Position numbers and translations under genes: made by a program. Shown piece by piece: positions 35,096 to 44,475 of a stretch of DNA of 64,000 bases (positions within the stretch are counted from its first letter, which is position 1; each line of letters starts with the position of its first letter). Below the pieces are notes generated by a model. It saw only the letters and a program-made list of their open reading frames with translations, was not told where the DNA came from and ran no database searches. This stretch comes from Collinsella sp. AM34-10 (GTDB taxonomy: Bacteria > Actinomycetota > Coriobacteriia > Coriobacteriales > Coriobacteriaceae). Location: NCBI RefSeq assembly GCF_003469185.1, contig NZ_QSIL01000001.1, positions 186,001-250,000 of the forward strand, given 5' to 3'.

Positions 35096-38000
35096 ATGGA
35101 TATGTTTGAGGACGAGTGCCAGCGCGCCTCGTGGCGTCGTCATGGAGCGATTGCCCGTGGCGTAGCCAAGCGCGGTCTGGTGGCGTTCCTGGCTTTTGCC
35201 ATGGCTTTTGGCACCACGCCGGCGCAACTTTGGGCCGAGGGCGCCGAGGGCATTGCCGAGGCCGTGGCTCAGGCCGCAACGGGCGGCGAGGGCGCGGCGG
35301 CCTATGAGGGCACTGCTGCCGCCGATACCGGTGCGAACGATGCTGCCGTGGAGGACGGCACGGGTACCAGTGACGCTGCTGCCGGTCAGGGTACGACTTC
35401 GGGCGCCGCGAAGGGCGATGACGCCGCAGGTGATGCGGCTGATTCCGGCAGTTCCACCGCGATGCCTGCTGTCGCTTCGGAGCAGGGCGAGCCGAAGGCC
35501 GCTGCCGCTTCTGCCACGACGCTTTCCAGCGTGGCCAGGGTCTGCATCCAGGACACCAAGGATGAGAACTACTCGTATTCCACGAAGTCCGGCGCGCTCA
35601 ATGCGGGTGATACGCTCTGGGCCAATATGTACGATAAGGATGAGGACGACTACTACAGTTCGGCTTATTCCGTCTCCAATCCTGGCACCTGGACTTACAC
35701 CTGGCTCGCCGGCACGACCAGGGCCAGCAGCAATGTCGCCGACTACACCGAGGTCGTAGGCCACGAGCAGTCGCTCACCGTCACCGCCGCGATGGAAGGC
35801 AAATACTTCATCTGCAAGGTGACCGCGGACGGTAAGGACTACTACGGTCCGTCCGTCTCTGATGGCTCGGGCATCAATGCCAACTTCATCCCCGGTCCCG
35901 TGTTGGGCGCCGGGCAGATGGAGCTTAGCAGCGTCAAGCTCAGTAGCGACACGCCGAGCATAGGCGATACCCTTACGGCGACTCCGTACAAGGATTGGTC
36001 GAGCCCCGCGGGCTCCGACGCCAAGGTTACCTACACGTGGTCCGCATCCACCTCGCAGTCCTCGGGCTTCACCAAGATCGAGGGCGCGACGGGCGCTTCC
36101 CTCACGGTAACCGATGACCTCGAGGGCAAGTACATTAAGGTCGAGGCCACTGCCGGCGTCAACACGGTGAGCAAGACCACTTCCAGCAAGGTCAAACAGG
36201 CCGGTGTGGTCGAGATTTCGGCCGTGTCCATCATCAACACCAAGGACAACACGAGTGTCTTTGCGGTGGGGGATACCGCTAAGGCCCGCGCCAAGGAGAA
36301 GGGCGGCGCGTACGGCGCATTCGTCGACGCGAGCAAGCTCAACTATCAGTGGCAGTGCTCTGACACCAAGAGTGGCACGTATACCGACATTGCGGGCGCC
36401 ACGGGTGAGACCCTCGAGCTTACCGACGCTTTGGGCGGCAAGTACCTCAAGTGCAAGGTGTCTTCGAAGATCGGCTCTTCGAGCTTGACCAACTCGACGG
36501 GTGCTCTCGTTGCTGCCGCCGGTTCAATTAATGTCACGAGCGTGACTATGAGCCCGACTTCGGGCAAAGTCGAGGTTGGCTCCACGATTACGGCGACCGC
36601 CAAGGTGGGTTCCACCGACGTTACCACCGATTCGCATGTCACGTGGCAGTGGTATAAGGGCACCTCGAGATACGCGAGCTCGTGCAACACGCCTATCGAG
36701 GGCGAGACCGGCAGCACCTTGACGGCGACCGCCGCCCTTAAGGGCTACTACGTCGTGGCTAAGGCCAATGGCGGCTATGGCGAGCAGAAGCCGTACTATG
36801 CGGCGGGTCCTGTGTCCGTCGCTGGCCAAGTTGAGCTTTACGACGTACAGTTTGAGGGCTCTCCCGCCACCAATGGCGTGCACGTGGGCGATACGCTCAA
36901 GACCAAGGTACGCAAAAAGGACGGCTCGAACTACAGTTATATCGAACGTACCGACAATGTGACCTATCAGTGGCAGTATGCAAATACCAGCTCGAGCTAC
37001 GACTCCGCTTACACCGATATCCCCGGTGCTACCAAGGCTACCTATACCGTTGACGCCGTCTATGCCGGCAAGTACCTGCGCGTGAATGTGACGAGCGAAA
37101 ATACCGTTTTCAGCACGCAGAAGAAGAGCTCGTACGGTACGCAGTCCGTTGTCCCGCTCGGCCCCGTGACGCTCAAGGGTCAGTACAAGCTGGCGGGCAT
37201 CAAACTTGCCGATAAGAACGTTACGCTGAGTGTGGGCTCAAAGATCACGCCGAGCGTGCAGGTTCCGGGCAGCTGGTCGGGCTCGACGAAGGACGTGCCC
37301 GACGATGCCGAGTTGACCATGGCGTGGTACGCCAAGGGCGAGGGCGATGCCGATTGGACCGAGCTCACCGACGGCATCGATACGACCGATGGCAGCCTGA
37401 CCATTTCGGACGCGCTTGTTGGCAAGCGCATTAAAGTTACGGCGAGCGCTCTCGATAACACGGTTGAGTGGGTTTCTTCCGATAGCGTTACCGCGGCGGG
37501 GGAGTATAACCTGCTGCGCGTGACCACTACGCCGCAGATCAATAGCGATTCGATCCATCTCGTCTCGGGCGATAGCGTGAAGGCGACGGCGCAGGCTAAG
37601 CGCGCTGACGGCTCGACCACCAACGGTATCGACGTCACCGATCAAGCGACTGTTGTCTGGTACGCGGCTGACGACGCGAAGGCCTCTGCGGCCGACTGGA
37701 CACTTCTGCCCGACATGTCGGGCGCCACGGCAACGGTTTCGGCTTCTGCCGCGGGCAAGTATCTGAAGGCTGTCGCCACGAGCGGCAGCTCGACGGTCGA
37801 GCTTGTCTCTGCCAATCCCGTGATCGCCGCAGGCTCTCTTGAGGCCGCAGTCCAAAAGCTCAACGATGCCAATAAACAGATCGCCGTTGATTACAGCGCT
37901 AAGGGCGGCAACGTCAATGACGCGCTGAAGGCGCAGCTTGCCGATTTGGGATTTACCGATATTGACGTCAAGGTCTCCGAGGGCGGCGTTGCCTTTAATG

Positions 38001-41000
38001 CAGAGGATGACAAAGCCACGGTCGGTATCTCCGACGCTCAGGATAAGACCAACGGCGATGTGACCTTCTTCTTCATTGACCCCAACGACTACACCGGTTA
38101 CAACATCGACGGTCTGCGTAGCGCCGAGGTCGTGTTTGAGCTGTCGCGTGGCGACGAAACCGAATACTATCAGCCCAGCAAGACAGTGCAGGTTGCTTGG
38201 GACGAAGCCCGCGTTCAGCAGATGCTCGACGATGCTGCCGAGCAAATTGCCATAGGCTACGCTTCGGGCGATTCGGCCGAGTCCGTCACGTCGAATCTCA
38301 CGCTTCCGTACCGCGCAGGCTCCAAGAGCAAGTTCGAGGTTGAATGGAAGAGCTCCGACGGCGATGTCATTTGGCCGTCCGGTTATGGCTGGGACGACTA
38401 CACCGGCAAGGTGACGCGCTTTTCGAGCGATCGCACCGTAACGCTGACCGCGACCGTTTCGTTTGTGAGCGGTGGCCCGTCTGACGTTAAGGGCGCGCAC
38501 GACTTCACCGTGACGGTCAAGGGTGATCCCGAGAAGGTCGCCGCCGACAAGAAGGCGCTGCAGGAGAAGGTCGATGCGGCCTTTACCTACGACAATATCA
38601 AGTACTCCGGCACCGACGCGGTCGCTAACAAGGATGGCCTGACCGCCGATCTGCAGATGCCGCGCACGAGCACGCTTAATATCGACGGCAAGTACTACAA
38701 GGTCGAGTACTCCGCCAGCACCGATGACATCACGTTCAACGGCTACAAGGGCACGGTCTATCAGCCACTGCCTGGCAAAGAGGCAGCGAAGACCAAGATC
38801 ACCCTTACGGTGACCGATAAGTCCAACGCCGAGGTCACGGCAAGCAAGACCCTCGACTTTGCGATTTCTCCGCAGGACCAGGGCGAGCTCGATGCCGAGC
38901 TTTCTCTTATGGAAAAGGCGAAGGCCGGCTATGCTGCCGCCATTCTGAATGGCCAGGACGCCAATGCCGTTTCGGCGGACATGCACGCGTTCCAGAAGGC
39001 GTATCTCGATGCCGACGGCAACCTTGCCTGGAGCTACAACAAGACGACGACCGATTCGACGTCCCTTGGTATTGTTCCGGAGGATCTGCCTGGCTATGAT
39101 GCGATGTCCGGGCAGGATTGGCGTCTGTTTAAGTCGAGCAACAGCTCTATTGTCTCCGCAGAGAATCTCAAGGTCACGCAGCCGCAGTACAACACGAAGG
39201 TTGTCGTTTCCTCGCGCCTGACGAGTGAGAAGTACGCTCGCTATGCTGAGCGCTATCCCGACAATGCCACGTATGCCAAGCTTGCCAACCAGGATGTCTC
39301 GGCAACGTTGACGGTCGTGGGCACGAGTGGTCAAAACAGCCCCGAGGTCACAGCGACGTGCTCGGTTATTGGCGTCGACGCCAAGGGCAAGCAGCAGACG
39401 TGGGCTGCCGCTTCGCAGTACACGCTCAAGAACGGCTCGACTGCCGCCGATCTTTCCGAGGAGCTCTTTAAGCAGGCTGGCCTCAAGGCCGACTACGACC
39501 CCAACGGCTCTTGGGGTTGGGTGCTCAATTCCATTACGTCGCCTTTCGATGCCGATCGCACCCTTGCATACGACACTGCTACGGGTGCCTATTGGCAACT
39601 ATTCATCAACGGCGTCGCTGCGTCGGTGGGTGCTGGCAACTACAAGCTCGAGGCGGGCGACTCTGTCGTCTGGTGTTACTCGAAGTACGGTGACGCTGCG
39701 CCCACCGACCAGCTTTCGGTAAGCTGTACCGTTGTCGGTCAGGACGCTTCAGGTGCTCAGCAGACGTGGGCGCAACCTACGACCTCGCTGGTGGAAGAGG
39801 GCGCAACTGCCGCCGATCTTTCCGAGCAGGTCTTTAAGCAGGTCGGTATTGGCGCCGACACTGGCACGGGCTCGTACGGTTGGTTCCTCAATTCGTTGAC
39901 CTCGCCGTTCGAAAAGAACGTGACGCTTTCGACCGAGCAGGTTAACGAGAGTACCTGGAAATACTGGCAGTTCTTTGTCAACGGCAAGATGGCCAATGTC
40001 GGCGCCGGCAACTACACGCTCAAGGCCGGCGATGAGATTGCCTGGGTCTATGGTTCCGATGGCACCATGCCCGGTCAGGTTTCTGTCTCGATGGAGATCA
40101 TCGGCAAGAAGGACGATAAGGCACAGCGCTGGACCGATCCTTCGAAGCAGGTGTTTGTTGGGGGCACGACGATCAAGGACGCCACTGCCGCCTACTTTGA
40201 TGCCTTGGGCATCAAGTCCGAGATGTACGATCAGCTGGGCTTCTGGGGCGTTCACAGCCTTGTCTCTCCGCTTGACGGCACTAAGTTGGCCGGCGCTTGG
40301 TCGTACTTTGTTAACGGTGTTCCCGGTTCTCAGCTCGATAGTGACTACGTGCTCAAGTCGCGTGACAAGATCGTCTGGGCTTATGCTGCCGGCGATACGG
40401 TGCCTAATCCCGACGAGGTCGTAGTCAATCCGAGCGCCCCGCGTCCGACCGATTGGAAGTCCGATTGGGACGGCAAGTCCAATGCGGCGGTCGAGAACGT
40501 TTCGACGCCTACGGGTGCGCTAGCGAGCTCTTGGACGTTCGACTGGAAGGCGTATTCTGGTTCGGCGTATCCCAACGCGAGTGAACCTATTGTCGTGAAC
40601 GGCAACGTGTATCTTGCCGTCAACAAGCGTTTGCTAAAGATTGACGCCAAGTCGGGCAAGGTCCTTGCCGAGTCGAATCTTAAGACTGCGGTCGGTTACA
40701 CCTCGCGCCCGATTTATGCGAACGGTTTGGTTATTGTTCCGCTTGACGGCGGTGCGGTCCAGGCTCTGACGGCTGACGCGCTCACAACGGTTTGGGTCAC
40801 CGACTCCGTGAGCGAGACTGCTCAGTCGAATTCTCAGCTGACAATTGATGGCAATTACCTCTATGTCGGCACCGTTGATGTCGACTATGGAAAGGGTACG
40901 TACAATAACGGTCATCTGACGCGTATTAACATCCTGACCGGCGCTGTTTCTTGGCAGCATGTCAATGCCGACGAGGGTTATTACTGGACGGGCGCGACGG

Positions 41001-42298
41001 TGGGCGATGACTTTGTCTTGGTTCCCACCAGTGCCGGTACCGTCGAGATGCTCAGCAAGTCTTCGGGCGATGTGCTCGGAAAGGTTTCGGTTGGTGCTGT
41101 TGTCAACTCCACCTGTGTGCTTTCGGCTGACGACAGCCATGCCTATCTAATCTCGCGCGACGGCAAGCTGCACGTCTTGGCGATTTCTGATGGCGACTCA
41201 CGCGATGCGGATGCCGCTTCGCTTATTACCGAGGAGCGTGTGGTCGATCTTGGCCTTACGGGATGTGCATGCGTGCCTACGACGACGTATGATGGCAAGC
41301 TGATTGTTGGCGGCGAGGTTGCTGGCGGCTCTGCGCTGGCGATTATTGATCCGGCCAACAACTTTGCCAAGACGCTGGTTTCGTCTGCTGATGGCACTGC
41401 GCTTCCTGCTGGCGGCATCAAGGGCGCTCCGCTCGTAAGTGTCCAGGGCGAAGACGCGTATGTCTACTTCACGGTTAACTACGGCGAGAGCCCTGATTTC
41501 GTTAACTACACCTCAGGCGGTGGCGTATATCGTTACAAGTTGGGTGACGCTGAGGCTTCTGGTGTGTTTAGCGCAACGGGCCACTACAACTTCTGTGACT
41601 CGCCAATCGCTTGTGATGCCCAGGGCAACTTGTACTACATTAACGACTCTGGCACGCTGTTTAAGCTGAATGCTGGCGTTAAGGTTTCGTTTAGCGCTGG
41701 CGAGGGGTCCAAGGTCGATTTTCAGACTACGGCCGCCAACGGCTCTATCGCCAAGCCTGCCGATCCGACGCGCGAAGGCTACACCTTCGCTGGTTGGTAT
41801 ACCGACGAGGCCTGTACGGAGGCATATGACTTTAGCGTTGCGGTGACGGCTGATATGACGCTGTATGCCAAGTGGATCAAGAATGCTGTTAACCCTGGTG
41901 GTAACGGTGGCTCTGGCTCCGCTGGCGGCAACGGCGGTTCGGGTAATGCCGGTGCTGGTTCTGGCTCCTGTAACGGCACAAACGGCCAGCAGGCTGGCGG
42001 TGCTGTTGCTCCGGGTAAGAAGCCGGTGTCGTCTACCACGACTACGACCGAGACCAAGGACGATAAGGATTCCAAGAAGAAATCCGATAAGTCCGGCAAG
42101 AAGGACAAGAAGTCCGGCAAGAAGGATGACAAGTCCGGCAAGTCCGACACGGGCTCGTCTGCAGCGACCACTGCCAAGAAGTCCGCTGCGGCTCCCTCGC
42201 AGCAGTCTGGCTTCAATCCGCTCGCCATCGCTGGCGTGGCGGCTGGCGTGATCGGTCTCGCCGTCATCGGCGTGTTCGTGTTCACCAAGCGCCGGTAG
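35096..42298 (+). CDS. Giant surface protein: Ig-like repeats, three DUF4430 domains, beta-propeller, membrane anchor
   Basis: Surface protein of 2400 residues. An N-terminal signal peptide (RGLVAFLAFAMAFGTTPAQLWA) leads into an Ala-rich segment, then about seven Ig-like repeats of 90-115 residues (each ending in a GKY[LIF]K.. pattern; residues about 140-920). Atrophied-Ig-type and alpha/beta regions follow to about 1415. Three DUF4430 (transcobalamin beta-domain-like) modules cover about 1417-1766, with YWQLFINGVAASVGAGNY, YWQFFVNGKMANVGAGNY and AWSYFVNGVPGS. A PQQ-like beta-propeller spans about 1809-2195 (for example KRLLKIDAKSGKVLAES). An InlB/Flg_new repeat (GYTFAGWYTDEACTEAY) comes next, then a Gly- and Lys-rich linker. 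It ends in a membrane helix and KRR, without LPxTG. AGGAG lies 4 bases before the ATG. The riboswitch and DUF4430 domains together suggest cobalamin binding. Confidence 0.88.
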   Translation: MDMFEDECQRASWRRHGAIARGVAKRGLVAFLAFAMAFGTTPAQLWAEGAEGIAEAVAQAATGGEGAAAYEGTAAADTGANDAAVEDGTGTSDAAAGQGTTSGAAKGDDAAGDAADSGSSTAMPAVASEQGEPKAAAASATTLSSVARVCIQDTKDENYSYSTKSGALNAGDTLWANMYDKDEDDYYSSAYSVSNPGTWTYTWLAGTTRASSNVADYTEVVGHEQSLTVTAAMEGKYFICKVTADGKDYYGPSVSDGSGINANFIPGPVLGAGQMELSSVKLSSDTPSIGDTLTATPYKDWSSPAGSDAKVTYTWSASTSQSSGFTKIEGATGASLTVTDDLEGKYIKVEATAGVNTVSKTTSSKVKQAGVVEISAVSIINTKDNTSVFAVGDTAKARAKEKGGAYGAFVDASKLNYQWQCSDTKSGTYTDIAGATGETLELTDALGGKYLKCKVSSKIGSSSLTNSTGALVAAAGSINVTSVTMSPTSGKVEVGSTITATAKVGSTDVTTDSHVTWQWYKGTSRYASSCNTPIEGETGSTLTATAALKGYYVVAKANGGYGEQKPYYAAGPVSVAGQVELYDVQFEGSPATNGVHVGDTLKTKVRKKDGSNYSYIERTDNVTYQWQYANTSSSYDSAYTDIPGATKATYTVDAVYAGKYLRVNVTSENTVFSTQKKSSYGTQSVVPLGPVTLKGQYKLAGIKLADKNVTLSVGSKITPSVQVPGSWSGSTKDVPDDAELTMAWYAKGEGDADWTELTDGIDTTDGSLTISDALVGKRIKVTASALDNTVEWVSSDSVTAAGEYNLLRVTTTPQINSDSIHLVSGDSVKATAQAKRADGSTTNGIDVTDQATVVWYAADDAKASAADWTLLPDMSGATATVSASAAGKYLKAVATSGSSTVELVSANPVIAAGSLEAAVQKLNDANKQIAVDYSAKGGNVNDALKAQLADLGFTDIDVKVSEGGVAFNAEDDKATVGISDAQDKTNGDVTFFFIDPNDYTGYNIDGLRSAEVVFELSRGDETEYYQPSKTVQVAWDEARVQQMLDDAAEQIAIGYASGDSAESVTSNLTLPYRAGSKSKFEVEWKSSDGDVIWPSGYGWDDYTGKVTRFSSDRTVTLTATVSFVSGGPSDVKGAHDFTVTVKGDPEKVAADKKALQEKVDAAFTYDNIKYSGTDAVANKDGLTADLQMPRTSTLNIDGKYYKVEYSASTDDITFNGYKGTVYQPLPGKEAAKTKITLTVTDKSNAEVTASKTLDFAISPQDQGELDAELSLMEKAKAGYAAAILNGQDANAVSADMHAFQKAYLDADGNLAWSYNKTTTDSTSLGIVPEDLPGYDAMSGQDWRLFKSSNSSIVSAENLKVTQPQYNTKVVVSSRLTSEKYARYAERYPDNATYAKLANQDVSATLTVVGTSGQNSPEVTATCSVIGVDAKGKQQTWAAASQYTLKNGSTAADLSEELFKQAGLKADYDPNGSWGWVLNSITSPFDADRTLAYDTATGAYWQLFINGVAASVGAGNYKLEAGDSVVWCYSKYGDAAPTDQLSVSCTVVGQDASGAQQTWAQPTTSLVEEGATAADLSEQVFKQVGIGADTGTGSYGWFLNSLTSPFEKNVTLSTEQVNESTWKYWQFFVNGKMANVGAGNYTLKAGDEIAWVYGSDGTMPGQVSVSMEIIGKKDDKAQRWTDPSKQVFVGGTTIKDATAAYFDALGIKSEMYDQLGFWGVHSLVSPLDGTKLAGAWSYFVNGVPGSQLDSDYVLKSRDKIVWAYAAGDTVPNPDEVVVNPSAPRPTDWKSDWDGKSNAAVENVSTPTGALASSWTFDWKAYSGSAYPNASEPIVVNGNVYLAVNKRLLKIDAKSGKVLAESNLKTAVGYTSRPIYANGLVIVPLDGGAVQALTADALTTVWVTDSVSETAQSNSQLTIDGNYLYVGTVDVDYGKGTYNNGHLTRINILTGAVSWQHVNADEGYYWTGATVGDDFVLVPTSAGTVEMLSKSSGDVLGKVSVGAVVNSTCVLSADDSHAYLISRDGKLHVLAISDGDSRDADAASLITEERVVDLGLTGCACVPTTTYDGKLIVGGEVAGGSALAIIDPANNFAKTLVSSADGTALPAGGIKGAPLVSVQGEDAYVYFTVNYGESPDFVNYTSGGGVYRYKLGDAEASGVFSATGHYNFCDSPIACDAQGNLYYINDSGTLFKLNAGVKVSFSAGEGSKVDFQTTAANGSIAKPADPTREGYTFAGWYTDEACTEAYDFSVAVTADMTLYAKWIKNAVNPGGNGGSGSAGGNGGSGNAGAGSGSCNGTNGQQAGGAVAPGKKPVSSTTTTTETKDDKDSKKKSDKSGKKDKKSGKKDDKSGKSDTGSSAATTAKKSAAAPSQQSGFNPLAIAGVAAGVIGLAVIGVFVFTKRR

Positions 42299-42307
42299 GT
42301 GAGGGCT

Positions 42308-43195
42308 GTGTCCAGTAAGCCTCAGGACGCCGAGTCCAAGCAGCCCGACTCGTCGTTCATCCAGCTTGACGATGTAAAGCAAAAGGGCGCCGCTTCGGCG
42401 GCGTCCGCCCCTCGGCGCAAGGCACTTGTTGGCGTTCTGACAGCCGCCTGCACCGTTTTGATCGTTGTGTCGCTAGGCTTTGTCCAACCTTCTTCCAGCG
42501 GTGCTTGGTCCATCGATTGGATCACTCGGGCCGTGGCGGGGAAGAGCGTTGCCGACTCTGGCTCTGCTGCCTCTCACAAGACAGAGGCGGGTTCCTCGTC
42601 TTCTGGTGCCGTGGACTCTGAATCCAAGGAGTCGGATGAATCGGAATCCAAGGACGATTCCGAATCTTCGGATAAGGACTCCAAAAAGGATTCGAAGGAG
42701 AAGAAGTCCGAAGACAAGGGCGGCAAGACGTCCAACAACGCGTCTGCTGGACAGGGCTCCGAATCCGCCGGTGGATCGAGTTCTTCTGACGGCTCTTCTT
42801 CGGGCGGCGGCTCGGTGTCTGGCGGTGGGTCTGCATCCAACGGTGGCAACGCCTCTGCGGGCAATCAGGGCGGCTCGCAGCAGCCTGGTTACGTCACGGT
42901 GACGGTTGCGGTCACATCGAGCGCTGTGGGCAATCCCGTGTCTTCTGGTGGCACCTTCACCTTTAATGAGGGCGCAACTGCCTACGATGCCCTGTGCGCC
43001 CTGGGCCTTTCCGTGAATGCACATGGCTCGTCGTACGGCACGTATGTCGCCGCCATTGGCGGTTTGGCCGAGAAGGAACACGGCGGTACGAGTGGCTGGA
43101 TGTATTCCGTTAACGGTGTGGCGCCCAACACGGCGTGCAGCAACTACGTCCTATCCAACGGCGACAGTGTCGTCTGGTATTACGTAACGGGCTAA
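42308..43195 (+). CDS. Membrane-anchored DUF4430 (transcobalamin-like) protein
   Basis: Protein of 295 residues. A cytoplasmic N-terminus precedes one signal-anchor helix (ALVGVLTAACTVLIVVSLGF, about residues 39-58). A long Ser/Lys/Glu then Ser/Gly linker follows. The C-terminal DUF4430 domain (about 196-295) contains FNEGATAYDALCALGLSVNA, GTSGWMYSVNGVAPN and LSNGDSVVWYYVTG. This is the same domain type found three times in the giant protein upstream. I placed the start at the GTG at 42308, 9 bases after the giant stop, because AGGTGA lies 5 bases before it; a GTG at 42299 lacks support. It shares the riboswitch-controlled transcript and ends with a terminator. No transporter gene is linked in this window. 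Confidence 0.85.
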   Translation: MSSKPQDAESKQPDSSFIQLDDVKQKGAASAASAPRRKALVGVLTAACTVLIVVSLGFVQPSSSGAWSIDWITRAVAGKSVADSGSAASHKTEAGSSSSGAVDSESKESDESESKDDSESSDKDSKKDSKEKKSEDKGGKTSNNASAGQGSESAGGSSSSDGSSSGGGSVSGGGSASNGGNASAGNQGGSQQPGYVTVTVAVTSSAVGNPVSSGGTFTFNEGATAYDALCALGLSVNAHGSSYGTYVAAIGGLAEKEHGGTSGWMYSVNGVAPNTACSNYVLSNGDSVVWYYVTG

Positions 43196-43217
43196 ATGCC
43201 TCGACATAACACGTCAA

Positions 43218-43255
43218 ACGGGCGGTTCGGACAAACATCCGAGCCGCCCGTCTTT
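43218..43255 (+). terminator. Terminator of the cobalamin riboswitch operon
   Basis: A 14-base stem ACGGGCGGTTCGGA / TCCGAGCCGCCCGT (43218-43231 and 43238-43251, one G-T pair) with a 6-base loop is followed by CTTTAT. Confidence 0.82.
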
Positions 43256-43310
43256 ATGCGAACGGGATGCAGTTTCTCGCCTTGTGCGCCTTCCTCGGCA
43301 GGCTCTGCAA

Positions 43311-43346
43311 ACAAAAAACCGGTTGGAACGAGAATTCCAACCGGTT
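43311..43346 (-). terminator. Terminator of the GtrA gene
   Basis: A perfect 12-base stem AACCGGTTGGAA / TTCCAACCGGTT (43317-43328 and 43335-43346) is followed on the minus strand by TTTTTTG. Confidence 0.88.
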
Positions 43347-43372
43347 ATACCTTCAAGCAAATGTCGGGCCGT

Positions 43373-43780
43373 CTACGAACGTGCGCCCTCGAGGAAGAAG
43401 CGACGGCTAAAGTAGTTGTACCAGGTGACCAGGAACGTTGCGATGGCCTTCATGGCCTGGTAGCCGATGCTCAAAAACGTGACGCCCACAAACATGTACA
43501 GGTCGTTGAGGCCCAAACCGATCACCGACAAGATGGTGAAGATCGTGAACTCGCGCTTGCGGCTCATGCCCTCGCGATGGTCGAACACGTACTTCATGCT
43601 GAGCCAGTAGTTGACCACGACAGACGTGGTAAACGAGATCGTGGTGCTCATCAAAAAGTCGAGGTGGAACAGCTCGACGAGCGCAATGAGCATGCCCCAG
43701 TCGATGCCAAAGGAGATGAGACCCACGACAGCGAACTTGAGGAACTGCTTGGTATGAGGTTGTGCCAGTGCCTTGCGCAC
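43373..43780 (-). CDS. GtrA-family membrane protein 1
   Basis: Small membrane protein of 135 residues with four predicted helices: QFLKFAVVGLISFGIDWGML, TISFTTSVVVNYWLS, FTIFTILSVIGLGLNDLYMF and KAIATFLVTWYNYFSRRFF. The GtrA family helps transfer lipid-linked sugars or assists wall polysaccharide assembly. The start is uncertain. I used the GTG at 43780 because it leaves the standard length; an open frame extends to 43861 without a membrane-like or conserved leader. It shares its strand with a second GtrA gene at 44002 and fbp at 44476. The 221-base gap to GtrA 2 contains nothing I can name. Confidence 0.8.
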   Translation of the reverse strand: MRKALAQPHTKQFLKFAVVGLISFGIDWGMLIALVELFHLDFLMSTTISFTTSVVVNYWLSMKYVFDHREGMSRKREFTIFTILSVIGLGLNDLYMFVGVTFLSIGYQAMKAIATFLVTWYNYFSRRFFLEGARS

Positions 43781-44001
43781 GTAATCACATCCAATGCGTT
43801 GATGAATCGAGCAACGAGATACTTTAGAGCTTTTGCATGGGAAACGTAAGGTCTTTGGCAAGAACTATACGAACTCGCCAAATATTCAAGAGGTAATCCG
43901 CAAACGTTGCAAATCTTCCCGTAAACGAGCAAGGCTCACGAACAACACAGCGCTCGACGCGCGTCATCCGTGGGTCCCCGTAGCTGTGCGGGAAAGCCGA
44001 G

Positions 44002-44397
44002 CTACTTGGTCTCGTCGCCCTCCAGGAAAATCTTTCGGGTCACAAAGTTGTAGACCATAACAAGCGCGGTGGCACAAATCTTGGCGATATTGGCCTCGAG
44101 CCCCAGGCCGGCGTTGAGGGCCAGCACGATGCCGTCGTTGAGCGCCAAGCCAATAACGGACAACACGACAAAGATGATGAACTCGCGGCGGCGGCTCATG
44201 CCCTCCTTGTGTGCAAACACGTACTTCATGCTCGCGACGTAGTTGAAGACGAGCGAGACGATAAAGCCGCTGGTGTTGGCGATCAGGATATTGAGGCCCA
44301 GACCGTAGTGGAGCAGATTCATGATGCCAAAGTCGATGACGGTGGCAATGACGCCGACGACGCCAAACTTCATGATCTGCGCGAGGAGCTTTTGCAT
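44002..44397 (-). CDS. GtrA-family membrane protein 2
   Basis: Second GtrA-type protein, 131 residues, with four membrane helices: MKFGVVGVIATVIDFGIMNL, TSGFIVSLVFNYVASMKYVF, FIIFVVLSVIGLALNDGIVL and TALVMVYNFVTRKIFLEG. The segment KYVFAHKEGMSRRREFIIF matches KYVFDHREGMSRKREFTIF in GtrA 1, so the two are clear paralogues. I chose the ATG at 44397 with AAGG upstream; a TTG at 44460 would add 21 residues and lie 15 bases from the fbp stop. It may be co-transcribed with fbp. The role in glycan assembly is inferred from the family. Confidence 0.82.
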   Translation of the reverse strand: MQKLLAQIMKFGVVGVIATVIDFGIMNLLHYGLGLNILIANTSGFIVSLVFNYVASMKYVFAHKEGMSRRREFIIFVVLSVIGLALNDGIVLALNAGLGLEANIAKICATALVMVYNFVTRKIFLEGDETK

Positions 44398-44475
44398 GGA
44401 ACCTGCCTTAAGGTGGCGCCGCAGCGCCGTGGGGATGACAAACTCAGCAAGTTTAGCCAATCCCCGAAGGCGGGG

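Noticed and set aside
35500..37850. Tandem nucleotide repeats that might be a CRISPR array
   Set aside because: The repetition is at protein level (Ig-like domains of 90-115 residues), not short identical repeats with spacers.
40520..41680. PQQ-dependent dehydrogenase in the giant protein
   Set aside because: Only the beta-propeller repeat pattern is present, with no cofactor or heme motifs, so an enzyme is not supported.
42180..42298. LPxTG sortase signal at the end of the giant protein
   Set aside because: No LPxTG-like sequence is present before the C-terminal helix; it ends in FTKRR and looks membrane-anchored only.
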